Origin: Bacteroidia bacterium
GTDB lineage: Bacteria; Bacteroidota; Bacteroidia; J057; JADKCL01
Direction of reading: 5' to 3'
Length of the DNA: 64,000 nucleotides
NCBI GenBank assembly: GCA_020635905.1
Contig: JACJYV010000002.1
Coordinates: 310,001-374,000 of the forward strand
The notes under the pieces were generated by a model. It saw nothing but the letters and a program-made list of their open reading frames with translations. It was not told where the DNA came from and searched no databases. The number at the start of each line of letters is the position of its first letter. The first letter of the stretch is position 1. Both the position numbers and the translations under genes were made by a program. Shown here one piece after another: positions 25,744 to 33,836 of this stretch.

Positions 25744-26493
25744 TTATGGATTTATTTGTTTTAACACTACGGAATCCTGATACAAAACGATGTCCAGACC
25801 CGACATATCTTCCCTGAAAGTAACGCTTTGCTGCTCCCAGAAACTTCCCCCAATCCTGTTTCCCGAAACCTGCACCTGATAGCGACCGGGAATCAGATGG
25901 AGATCCACCTGGGCAGTATCAATCGTGGCGCTGTCAGGAATCCGCAAAATCGCCGAAATCCGGTCCACAAACACATGCAACTGGGTCACGGGAGACTCAG
26001 GCGAGCCATTTCTGACCGCCAGATGGTACTTTTTCTTTAATCCCGCCTGAACTTTGGCGTTATAATCCAGGATCAGTTTCAGCATCGCAGCATAATCAGC
26101 CTGGAATTTTTCCTCCACAAACAGATTGCCCGAATCTGAAATCTGCTGGCTTTTCTCCCCCCAGCTCAACCATACAGAAGTTCCCCCCCGGTCATAGACC
26201 TCTCCTTCATCGCGGGATCGAATCCTCAACACCCGCAATTCTCTCAGCTTTTGGTAAAAATCATCCAGCTCTCCTGCAGAATTGGCCACCACGGTGCGGG
26301 TTTTCTTCCCGTTCAGGAAAATAATGTCCACCGTACTGTCGGGACGGATGGTCACCTGCTGGCTTTCGGGCAGCATGCCGCCTCCTTCAAAGTACTCCAC
26401 CCGAAAATCGGCCGGGCGGGTTTCAGGCAATCTGGGGCCGCTGTCGCAGGCCAGAAGAAATCCTGCCAAAAGGAAGATGAGATATTTGGGCAT
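25744..26493 (-). CDS. Putative lipoprotein
   Basis: This 249-aa protein starts MPKYLIFLLAGFLLACDSG, with a lipobox LLAC, so Cys16 is predicted to be lipidated; the Asp after Cys would be an inner-membrane retention signal in E. coli, but this rule is not secure in Bacteroidota. The body has two beta-rich parts: about 20-125 (VTIRPDSTVDIIFLNGKK) and about 145-249 (ATIDTAQVDLHLIPGRYQV). I do not recognise a domain. The ATG at 26493 is preferred over a TTG at 26499. A TAnnTTTG-like box at 26497-26504 lies too close to the ATG to be a confident promoter. It is the first gene of a two-gene unit. Confidence 0.7.
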   Translation of the reverse strand: MPKYLIFLLAGFLLACDSGPRLPETRPADFRVEYFEGGGMLPESQQVTIRPDSTVDIIFLNGKKTRTVVANSAGELDDFYQKLRELRVLRIRSRDEGEVYDRGGTSVWLSWGEKSQQISDSGNLFVEEKFQADYAAMLKLILDYNAKVQAGLKKKYHLAVRNGSPESPVTQLHVFVDRISAILRIPDSATIDTAQVDLHLIPGRYQVQVSGNRIGGSFWEQQSVTFREDMSGLDIVLYQDSVVLKQINP

Positions 26494-26559
26494 GCCCAAA
26501 TTTAGGAAAAATAACTATTTTGAGGGGGCAGAATTCCAAACCATCCTGTCTGGCTTTTC

Positions 26560-27300
26560 ATGAAAAACAACTTCATTTTGATTGCCTTAGCCCTGCTGAT
26601 TTTTTCCGCCTGCGGAAACAGGCAGCGAGAGGACGAAAACCTGGATTACATCGCCAGCAGCCTGGATTACAGTTCGGGCAAGCTGCAAAACGGCCATAAT
26701 TTCTGGATTGATGGCTACCAGGAGATTGATTCCACCTCTGATTACCTGCTTTTTCCCCTTTGGCTGGGGGTGGCAAGCAAGGGAAAACGCAGCATCAGTC
26801 CCTCGCGCAACAACATGGCGGCTCAGAATTCTTACTGGAATCTCCTTTTTTATAATCCACTCACCCGCGAAAAACATCTCCTTCTGGAGGGCAAGGCCGT
26901 AATTCTTTCCTTCAGCGCATTTCAATCCCCCAAAAATCCTGTTGCCAATCAACTCATGTTTTATCAGGTCATTCGCAACGACTTCAATGGCGACGGACAA
27001 TTGGATTATAAAGATCCGGTCCAGTTATTCGTTTCAGACAAGAATGGAAATAATTTTCGGCCTCTGACTCCTCCCGACCGCGATCTGGTAGGATGGCAGA
27101 TTTACCGCCAAACCCCCATCCTGATTGCAGAACTGCTGGAAGACGCCAATAACGACAGCCTCTTCAACCAAAAGGACCCCCGCGATTTTCTGCGCATTGA
27201 CCTGAGCAACGGCCAATTGGGCGAACCAGCGTTTGAGCCAGGATTTCTGGATGAGCTTGAAAAAGAAATGAAACAAAATTTTCCGCCCGCGGATGAATAA
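26560..27300 (+). CDS. Putative lipoprotein with a calcium-loop-like motif
   Basis: The 246-aa product begins MKNNFILIALALLIFSACGN, a lipoprotein signal with Cys18. The mature part is unrecognised but contains DFNGDGQLDYKDP at about residues 147-159, an EF-hand/dockerin-like Ca-binding loop, and a second DANNDSLFNQKDP segment of similar form near 205. These loops suggest a secreted, calcium-stabilised fold. It is divergent from the other lipoprotein gene (66-bp gap) and its stop overlaps the NUDIX gene start by 8 nt, so those two are cotranscribed. Confidence 0.7.
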   Translation: MKNNFILIALALLIFSACGNRQREDENLDYIASSLDYSSGKLQNGHNFWIDGYQEIDSTSDYLLFPLWLGVASKGKRSISPSRNNMAAQNSYWNLLFYNPLTREKHLLLEGKAVILSFSAFQSPKNPVANQLMFYQVIRNDFNGDGQLDYKDPVQLFVSDKNGNNFRPLTPPDRDLVGWQIYRQTPILIAELLEDANNDSLFNQKDPRDFLRIDLSNGQLGEPAFEPGFLDELEKEMKQNFPPADE

Positions 27301-27823
27301 GACCACCGTTCTCGAACAGCTGGAAGCCTACCAGCCCACCCATGCCGAAGACCGCCGCTTCAAAGCGGAAATGATTCACTTCGTGAATGCTCATCATGAC
27401 TTCGCTTCGCGCCACAATCCCGCAGGTCACCTGACCGCCTCGGCCTGGATGGTGAATCCCGACAGGAGCCAGGTCTTGCTCCTGCATCACCGCAAGCTCA
27501 ACCTTTGGTTGCAGCCCGGGGGTCACATCGAGGACGATGCCTCGTTGCTGGCCGCTGCCCTGCGCGAAGCGCGGGAAGAAACTGGCCTCACCTCTTTAAT
27601 AGAAGTTTCTCCTGAAATATTTGACCTGGACATTCATCTCATTCCCGCCCGCAAGCAGGATCCAGAGCATCCCCACCTCGACGTGCGCTTTCTGCTGGAG
27701 GCCGATCCCGGCGAACCCCTCATCCTAACGCCCGAATCCAACCAACTCCGTTGGTTCAGCCGCGCAGAGATCCAAAATATGGATCTGGATTGGTCAGTAT
27801 TGCGCATGCTGGAAAAAGTTTAG
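27293..27823 (+). CDS. NUDIX hydrolase
   Basis: This 176-aa protein carries a Nudix box at about residues 77-99: PGGHIEDD, then LREAREETGL. The REXXEE core that binds metal is intact. In strict alignment the first Glu of GX5EX7REUXEEXGU is Ala, but the nearby acidic HIEDD may serve, as in the GGHxE subfamily. The preceding part (SAWMVNPDRSQVLLLHHRKL) and following strands fit a full Nudix fold. It hydrolyses a nucleoside-diphosphate-linked compound in the cytosol; substrate unknown. It starts 8 nt inside the lipoprotein gene and is followed by a 640-bp non-coding region. Confidence 0.9.
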   Translation: MNKTTVLEQLEAYQPTHAEDRRFKAEMIHFVNAHHDFASRHNPAGHLTASAWMVNPDRSQVLLLHHRKLNLWLQPGGHIEDDASLLAAALREAREETGLTSLIEVSPEIFDLDIHLIPARKQDPEHPHLDVRFLLEADPGEPLILTPESNQLRWFSRAEIQNMDLDWSVLRMLEKV

Positions 27824-28463
27824 CCTCGCTGAAAAAAAATTCGTGCTTTTTTCTGGCTAATTTTCCCATTCAACCCCTTTTTGATCCCACGGATTATGGC
27901 TTTCCCAAAGCCGCGGACAGGCGATTTGCAAAAAACGCAACACATTCAAGGTATCACTGTATAAAGTTGCAAAAATCGCAATCAGGTGAAAAAACCATCC
28001 AAAATTCGCCAAACAAAGCCGAAAAATAGCCCGTACTTAGTGTTGTAGAACGGCAGCAACCACTACAAACAACCAAACAAATTAGTTCATTGATCATCCT
28101 TTGAAACATTCAACAACCTCCTAAAAATTGTTCTTCCAAAATTTTTAACAAACCTTTTTACCACAACAACAACCTACAAACACCCTTTTTTAAAACCATC
28201 CAACAACCAAACCTTTTAGTCCATAACAACAACCTACAAACAACCTCGCAATTTTTAACCAAACAACAACCAAACCTTTAGCAAACGACCCATAACACAA
28301 CCTTAACTGACCGTTTCTTTTTTACAAACCTTTTTTTTGAAATTGTTCTTCCTTATCAACCGCCGCCCCCTCCTTCCTCGGGGCGGTTATGGTTTTTATA
28401 GCCTTTCCATTTTTTCTTCACCCTTCTCCCAAATCTTCCTAAATTGCCCCAAATTTCGAATTT
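27824..28463. other. Long non-coding region, C/A-rich and G-poor
   Basis: No credible gene lies in these 640 bp. From about 28040 to 28350 the plus strand is dominated by A, C and T with very few G, and is made of degenerate direct repeats: ACAACAACCTACAAACA occurs near 28165 and 28227, AACAACCAAACCTTT near 28202 and 28264, and AATTGTTCTTCC near 28127 and 28340. Such G-depleted sequence would give an unstructured RNA. A second pair of direct repeats, TTGCAAAAA(A/T)CGCAA, lies at about 27926-27982. The region ends in a hairpin at 28358-28388 and then the aspS start. Confidence 0.6.
28358..28388 (+). terminator. Possible terminator or attenuator hairpin before aspS
   Basis: AACCGCC (28358-28364) pairs perfectly with GGCGGTT (28382-28388); an alternative inner pairing GCCCC/GGGGC also exists. 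Five T follow at 28393-28397 after a 4-nt gap. It could end a transcript from the C/A-rich region or attenuate aspS. The interrupted T tract makes it weaker than the other terminators here. Confidence 0.45.
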
Positions 28464-30218
28464 ATGCACAGAACTAACACTTGCGGCGAACTTCGCCTTG
28501 CCGATCAGGGAAAAAAAGTAACCCTTTCAGGGTGGGTCCAGAAAGTACGTGACCTCGGTCACATGGTCTTCGTGGACCTGCGCGACCGCTACGGCATCAC
28601 CCAGATCAATGTGCCTTCTGATAATGCAAAACTTTACGAAACTGCCAACAAACTGGGCCGCGAATTTGTGGTCAAAGTGACGGGCACGGTCAAAGAAAGG
28701 GAGAGCAAGAATAAAAATATCCCCACGGGTGACATCGAAATTGATCCCGAATCCATCACCATCCTCAATCAGGCCAAACTGCCCCCCTTCAAAATCGAAG
28801 ACGACACGGACGGAGGGGAAGAATTACGCATGCAGTACCGTTTCCTGGATCTGCGCCGCGGACCCGTGCAGCGCAACCTGGCTCTGCGGCACCGCATCTC
28901 CATGGAAACCCGCAAATACCTGGATAGCCAGGGATTTCTGGACATTGAAACTCCCTACATGATCAAGTCCACGCCTGAAGGCGCGCGTGACTTCGTGGTG
29001 CCTTCGCGCATGAATCCCGGGCAGTTTTATGCCCTGCCTCAGTCTCCCCAGACCTTCAAGCAGTTGCTGATGGTGGCGGGCTACGACCGCTATTACCAGA
29101 TCGTGCGCTGCTTCCGCGACGAGGACCTGCGGGCCGACCGCCAGCCCGAGTTCACCCAGATCGACTGCGAGATGGCTTTTGTGGAAATGGAAGACGTGCT
29201 CAACACCTTCGAGGGACTGACCAAATACCTTTTCAAATCTGTGAAAGGGCTGGATATGGCCGATTTTCCGCGCATTACTTATGCGGAAGCCATGAAAAAA
29301 TACGGCTCAGACAAGCCAGACATTCGCTTTGGTATGGAGTTCGTGGAGATGAATTCCTTTGCGCAAAACAAAGGTTTTGTGGTGTTTGACAATGCCGAAC
29401 TGGTGGTGGGAATCAATGCCAAGGGCTGTTCAGAATATACGCGCAAGGAACTGGATGCCCTCACGGACTGGGTAAAACGTCCCCAAATCGGGATGCAGGG
29501 CCTGATTTACCTCAAATACAACCTGGATGGAAGCCTGAAATCTTCTGTAGATAAATTCTTTGATCAGGAAGCTTTGCAAGGCTGGGCTCTGGCCTTTAAT
29601 GCCCAACCCGGCGACCTGATCCTGGTTTTGGCGGGAAATGTGGAAAAAACCCGCAAGGCTTTGGGCGAACTTCGCCTGGAAATGGGCAATCGCCTGGGCT
29701 TGCGCAAGCCTGATCACTACCAGCCCCTGTGGGTGCTGGATTTTCCGCTTCTGGAGCTGGACGAGGAAAGCGGCCGCTGGCACGCCATGCACCACCCTTT
29801 CACTTCACCACTGCCCGAAGACCTTGAGCTGATCAACACGGATCCTGGAAAAGTACGCGCCAATGCCTACGACCTCACTCTGAACGGGGTGGAAGTGGGA
29901 GGGGGCTCCATTCGAATCCATGACCGCAAACTGCAGGCCCGTATGTTTGAATTGCTTGGCTTCACGCCCGAGCAGGCTGAGGCTCAGTTTGGCTTCCTCC
30001 TGGGAGCTTTTGAGTACGGTGCGCCACCACACGGTGGCATAGCCTTCGGGTTTGACCGCCTGTGCGCCCTGCTGGGCGGCACGGAAATCATCCGCGACTT
30101 TATCGCCTTCCCCAAAAACAACTCAGGTCGCGACGTGATGATCGATGCGCCTGCGCCGCTGGACCTGGCTCAGCTCGACGAGCTGTTTTTGGCCGTGAAG
30201 CCTTTGGATAAAGGCTGA
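28464..30218 (+). CDS. aspS: Aspartyl-tRNA synthetase
   Basis: The 584-aa length fits the bacterial AspRS. The N-terminal OB fold (residues about 1-110: LSGWVQKVRDLGHMVFVDLRDRYG) binds the anticodon. The class II core shows motif 2 (YYQIVRCFRDEDLRADRQPEFTQ starts near residue 212) and motif 3 (GGIAFGFDRLCALLGG near 526). The bacterial GAD insertion lies between them. The enzyme charges tRNA-Asp; sequence does not show whether it is discriminating or non-discriminating. ATG at 28464 gives the normal MHRTNTCGELR start. It is preceded by the C/A-rich region and a hairpin that may affect its expression. Confidence 0.97.
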   Translation: MHRTNTCGELRLADQGKKVTLSGWVQKVRDLGHMVFVDLRDRYGITQINVPSDNAKLYETANKLGREFVVKVTGTVKERESKNKNIPTGDIEIDPESITILNQAKLPPFKIEDDTDGGEELRMQYRFLDLRRGPVQRNLALRHRISMETRKYLDSQGFLDIETPYMIKSTPEGARDFVVPSRMNPGQFYALPQSPQTFKQLLMVAGYDRYYQIVRCFRDEDLRADRQPEFTQIDCEMAFVEMEDVLNTFEGLTKYLFKSVKGLDMADFPRITYAEAMKKYGSDKPDIRFGMEFVEMNSFAQNKGFVVFDNAELVVGINAKGCSEYTRKELDALTDWVKRPQIGMQGLIYLKYNLDGSLKSSVDKFFDQEALQGWALAFNAQPGDLILVLAGNVEKTRKALGELRLEMGNRLGLRKPDHYQPLWVLDFPLLELDEESGRWHAMHHPFTSPLPEDLELINTDPGKVRANAYDLTLNGVEVGGGSIRIHDRKLQARMFELLGFTPEQAEAQFGFLLGAFEYGAPPHGGIAFGFDRLCALLGGTEIIRDFIAFPKNNSGRDVMIDAPAPLDLAQLDELFLAVKPLDKG

Positions 30219-30256
30219 TTTTTCGGCCAACGATTTATAAGCAAGGGCGGGTTTCT

Positions 30257-30285
30257 AACACAAAGACCACAAAGGAAACGCAGAG
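30257..30285 (+). repeat. Short dispersed AACACAAAG-type repeat
   Basis: The segment AACACAAAGACCACAAAG and its continuation AAACGCAGAG resemble 59712-59737 in this window (AACACAAAGTCACAAAG). Both copies are intergenic and downstream of a plus-strand gene. Similar phrases are common between genes in many Bacteroidota. Too short and degenerate to call more than a dispersed repeat. Confidence 0.35.
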
Positions 30286-30381
30286 AATCCTGTGACTGGG
30301 TCACTCTTGTGAATGAGTGTACTGCATGGGAATAGATACTTCTTAAGGTTTAATTTAAAGTTTTGAGGTTCCAAAGATGGA

Positions 30382-31023
30382 TTACAAGTGTTTTGAGTGA
30401 ACCTCCCCCGGGTGTAGCTTATCAAATACCCGCTTCCCTTCCTGCAAAAAATCGAGAAACGCAGCCGCATAAGGATTATAGCCCCGGGGTTGGGTCATAT
30501 TGCGCAAGTCGTAATCCACAATTGCATACCAGGGCTGGGCAATGACGTGGTAAAGTTGTTTTTCGATCTGAAAATTTCTGGCACCCAGGGTTTTAACTTC
30601 TTTCCCATTGACCATTTCGGGTTTGTCGAGGGGAGTAGAATCGTATGCATAGAGGGCAATAATCACAAATTCATCTGCAAGGTAATTTCCCACGCGGGAT
30701 TTGTTTTCAATTTCCTTTTCTACCCAGGGCGGCAGGGAACTTGAGGTATGGCCCGTAAAATACAAAAAGGCAGGCACGTTCCAGCTTTGGCTGTAATTGA
30801 GCCCTTCTTCCAGGTCATAGAAAAAACAGACTCCAGGTAACGGGATTTCCTTTGGTAAAAAGATTTCCTCATACTTTCGTGTGGGCAGGTCGCAAACCCG
30901 TTCCCCGACAGGAATTTCAGGCTTCAGGGTGGGACGGCAGGAAAATTCCAGACAAAGCAACAGAACTCCAAAGACCCGCAAAATCCAATTGCAGGTCAAT
31001 CTGGATTGAAAAGGTGAAGTCAT
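30382..31023 (-). CDS. DsbD gamma-domain paralogue lacking the CxxC
   Basis: This 213-aa protein has an N-terminal hydrophobic segment (WILRVFGVLLLCLEF) with a poor lipobox at C29, then a domain that aligns along its whole length with the C-terminal domain of the neighbouring DsbD: VCDLPTRKYEEIF, FYDLEEGLNYSQSWNVPAF, FTGHT, NFQIEKQLYHVIAQPWYAIVDYDL. In DsbD the active site is HTCANC; here it reads HTSSSL (S94 and L97 in place of both Cys). It therefore cannot do thiol exchange at that site and may have turned to binding. It starts 4 nt after the dsbD stop region in the same operon. Tandem duplication then loss of catalysis is the simplest history. Confidence 0.82.
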   Translation of the reverse strand: MTSPFQSRLTCNWILRVFGVLLLCLEFSCRPTLKPEIPVGERVCDLPTRKYEEIFLPKEIPLPGVCFFYDLEEGLNYSQSWNVPAFLYFTGHTSSSLPPWVEKEIENKSRVGNYLADEFVIIALYAYDSTPLDKPEMVNGKEVKTLGARNFQIEKQLYHVIAQPWYAIVDYDLRNMTQPRGYNPYAAAFLDFLQEGKRVFDKLHPGEVHSKHL

Positions 31024-31027
31024 TTCC

Positions 31028-33328
31028 CTATTTCAGGGGTTCACCATGAACTTTTTCAAAAGTTGCTTTCCCGTCCTGGAGGAAGTTGAGGTACTCCTTC
31101 ACATTGGGATTGTAGCCGCGGGGCCGCACCATGTTGTTGAGGTCGTAATCAACCACGGCATAGTAGGGCTGGGCAATGGTATTATAGAGCAATTTCTGGA
31201 GTTGGAAATTTTTGGTGCCAATGCTGCGCACTTTTTTGCCGCCAATGGTTTCTGCTTCCTCCAGTTCGCCGTCTTCATCTGCATAGAGGGAAATCATGAT
31301 GAAATCCTCTTTGAGGGCTTTGGCCACTTCAGGTCTGTGCCAGACCCGGTTTTCCATCTCGCGGCAATTGGCGCAGGTGTGACCCGTAAAGTCCAGGAAA
31401 ACAGGACGGTTCCAGAGGCGGGCGTATTCGAGTCCTTCTTCCAGATCGTAGAAAGTGCAGAAGCCGTGGGCTTCTTTTTCTTCGAAAATATCGTAGTATT
31501 TGCGGTCGGGCAACTGGCAGATTTCCCCGTTCAACATCCCGGGATTCATCTCTTTCAGGCCGAGAATTTTCACCCCAATGTCGCGGTTCTGGGGTGGGAG
31601 CAGACCCGAAATAGCAGGCAACTGTGCGCCCCACAGGCCGGGTGCAAGGTACATGACAAAGCTGAAGGAAAAAATAGCCAGCACCAGCTGTGGAACGGAA
31701 ATTTTACCTCCCTCACTGTCGCCGGGCAGCTTGATTTTACCTATCAGGTATAAGCCCAGCAAAAAGAAAACCACGATCCAGATGCCAATGAAAAGTTCGC
31801 GGTCGAGCAGGTGCCATTTCAGGATCAGGTCGGTCTGGGAGAGGAATTTCATGCCGAGGGCGATTTCCAGGAAGCCCAGCACCACTTTCACGGAATTGAG
31901 CCAGCCGCCAGATTTGGGCATGGAATTCATCCAGCCTGGGAAGATGGCGAAGAGGGCAAATGGAATGGCCAATGCTGAGCTAAAGCCCAGCATGGAAACA
32001 GTGGGTCCCCACAGGGAGCCATCTGCGGCCTCAATCAGAGCCGTGCCCACCAGGGGGCCCGTACAACTGAAACTGACTACAGCCAGGGTCAGCGCCATGA
32101 AAAAGATACCCAACAAGCCGCCGCGGTCACTTTTCTGATCCATTTTATTGGCCCACGAACTCGGCAGGGTGATCTCAAACATGCCAAAGAAGGAGAGGGC
32201 GAAGACAAACAGCAGGGTGAAAAATCCGAGGTTTACCCAGGGATTGATGGACATGAGGTAAAGGAAATCATCCCCAAAAACCACTGAAACGAACAGGCCG
32301 ATCGCGGTGTAAATGAAGATGATAAAAAAGGCATAGGTCAATGCGTTGCGAATGCCTTTGGCCCTATTCGAGCTGGACTTGGTGAAAAATGAAACCGTGA
32401 GGGGAATCATGGGGAAAACGCAGGGCGTAAACACGGCTGCGAAGCCAAAAAGGAAGGCCTGGAGGAACAGCCACCAGTAGCTGGTGTCTTTCTCCTGTTT
32501 TTTGGCTTCAGCTGCGCTTTCGCCTTCCACGGCCAGGCCGCCTGCGGCGGCTTCATTGCGGGCCGTCTGGGAATCCAGACGCTCATTCAGGCTTTTCATT
32601 TCAGCCTGATTTTCAGCATCCACCGCGGCTTTGCGGGGGATGATATTGCCACGCTGGTCAATTCTGGAATTGTACAGCACACTCTCAATGCAGCCTTTGC
32701 AATCGCCTATGGCCGCAGGGTCGCCGCTTTGAACTGTTTCTGAATCTGTGTTTTCTTTGGGATCATTCCCCTCCACTTTGCCCGGCTCGCCGCATTCAGG
32801 ACCCTTTGCTTTGAATTTCCAGGTGAAAGGCAGGGAGGGAAATCGGCATTGTCCTCCACTTTCAGGATCCACACAAATCTGATAACCAAAAGCGCCTTCG
32901 AGTTCGACGGTAGCGCAGGTGATTTTGAAATCCTGGCTGAAAGACACGTCGTGTTGCTTGAAGTAGCGCACCGTATCTTCCATGATATCATCCCAGTAGG
33001 CAGTTGCAACATTTTTGTCGCGCATGCTGCCCGACTTGACCAACCCTTTGGTTTCCTTGGCAAAAATTTTGAATTCTGTGGCGCTATAGCCCATGCCACC
33101 CGGGGCAGGCTTGGCTGAATAGATGTGCCAGCGGTCTTCTTTGACGTGACCTGAAAAGGTCACGGTAAAAATATCCCCGACCTTCAGGTCGGCCGGGTTT
33201 TTGGAAACAGCATATTTCCAATCCGTGATTTCGGCATTATCCGTATCAAAAACGGGATTTTGCCCCCAAACGGTCGCCCAACCCAGGACGAAAAGCAAAA
33301 GAAAACCAGAAAAAATGCCTTTTTTCAT
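31028..33328 (-). CDS. dsbD: Thiol:disulfide interchange protein DsbD
   Basis: The 766-aa product has a signal peptide (to about residue 22), a periplasmic alpha domain (25-175) with C152 and C161, and a long charged linker (180-285). An eight-helix membrane domain (285-570) follows, with the redox Cys in TPCVFPM (C303) and FSCTGP (C422). Last comes a thioredoxin-like gamma domain (600-766) with CANC at 652-655. It carries electrons from cytoplasmic thioredoxin to periplasmic thiol-disulfide partners. The linker includes a CKGC pair (210-213), unusual for the family and perhaps another redox site. It lies between a stand-alone alpha-type domain and the CxxC-less gamma paralogue. Confidence 0.94.
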   Translation of the reverse strand: MKKGIFSGFLLLFVLGWATVWGQNPVFDTDNAEITDWKYAVSKNPADLKVGDIFTVTFSGHVKEDRWHIYSAKPAPGGMGYSATEFKIFAKETKGLVKSGSMRDKNVATAYWDDIMEDTVRYFKQHDVSFSQDFKITCATVELEGAFGYQICVDPESGGQCRFPSLPFTWKFKAKGPECGEPGKVEGNDPKENTDSETVQSGDPAAIGDCKGCIESVLYNSRIDQRGNIIPRKAAVDAENQAEMKSLNERLDSQTARNEAAAGGLAVEGESAAEAKKQEKDTSYWWLFLQAFLFGFAAVFTPCVFPMIPLTVSFFTKSSSNRAKGIRNALTYAFFIIFIYTAIGLFVSVVFGDDFLYLMSINPWVNLGFFTLLFVFALSFFGMFEITLPSSWANKMDQKSDRGGLLGIFFMALTLAVVSFSCTGPLVGTALIEAADGSLWGPTVSMLGFSSALAIPFALFAIFPGWMNSMPKSGGWLNSVKVVLGFLEIALGMKFLSQTDLILKWHLLDRELFIGIWIVVFFLLGLYLIGKIKLPGDSEGGKISVPQLVLAIFSFSFVMYLAPGLWGAQLPAISGLLPPQNRDIGVKILGLKEMNPGMLNGEICQLPDRKYYDIFEEKEAHGFCTFYDLEEGLEYARLWNRPVFLDFTGHTCANCREMENRVWHRPEVAKALKEDFIMISLYADEDGELEEAETIGGKKVRSIGTKNFQLQKLLYNTIAQPYYAVVDYDLNNMVRPRGYNPNVKEYLNFLQDGKATFEKVHGEPLK

Positions 33329-33336
33329 GCCAGCTC

Positions 33337-33822
33337 TTATTTTTTTACTTTTTCTTTGAAACCAAACTCATTTGATCCCGGCATACATCCCATGTCGTTG
33401 CAAACCCCGTATTCCAGCAAGCCTTCGGCTTCAAAGCATTTTTGAGTCACCACGGCCTTTTGGTAAAAGGTCACCCGACCGTGGTATTCATATACTTCCG
33501 TTTCAAAAATGTCGTCATACGCCGTATGCAGGTCGCCATCTTTTTCGGCCAGGCCACCCACCAGTTTGAGACCCTTGGTTTTAGTAAAGGTGAGGGTGGT
33601 GATCAGCGGACCATCTTTTTCCGTGGGCTTGGAGGAATAAGTGTGGTATCCGTCGGGAATTTCGCATTTGAAGACCAGAGAAACCGTGTCCCCAACCTGA
33701 AATGAACCCTGGGATTCCACTGAATTTTTCCACTTCAATTCACCCTGTGCCTGCAGGCCAGCGGGCAAAAAGCAGGAAAAGCCAATTAAAATGAGTGCAG
33801 CCGGGAATTGAAACCAGTTCAT
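33337..33822 (-). CDS. Stand-alone DsbD alpha-type (DsbC-corrector) periplasmic domain
   Basis: This 161-aa protein has a signal peptide ending near LQAQ (residue about 26) and a single immunoglobulin-like domain similar to the DsbD N-terminus: FQVGDTVSLVFKCEIPDGYH, YSSKPTEKDG, TKGLKLVGGLAEKDG, AYDDIFETEVYEY. Its cysteines include the YGVCNDMGCMP pair, spaced CxxxxC, which would match the reactive pair of DsbD alpha. It probably accepts electrons from the DsbD membrane domain or delivers them to other targets. It sits 8 nt before dsbD and 14 nt after purQ, in one operon. Confidence 0.82.
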   Translation of the reverse strand: MNWFQFPAALILIGFSCFLPAGLQAQGELKWKNSVESQGSFQVGDTVSLVFKCEIPDGYHTYSSKPTEKDGPLITTLTFTKTKGLKLVGGLAEKDGDLHTAYDDIFETEVYEYHGRVTFYQKAVVTQKCFEAEGLLEYGVCNDMGCMPGSNEFGFKEKVKK

Positions 33823-33836
33823 GGGAAGGTATTTAC

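Noticed and set aside
26497..26504. TAAATTTG (minus strand) as a promoter of the 25744-26493 lipoprotein gene.
   Set aside because: It ends only a few bases before the ATG, so the transcript would begin at or after the start codon, and no -33 box is found.
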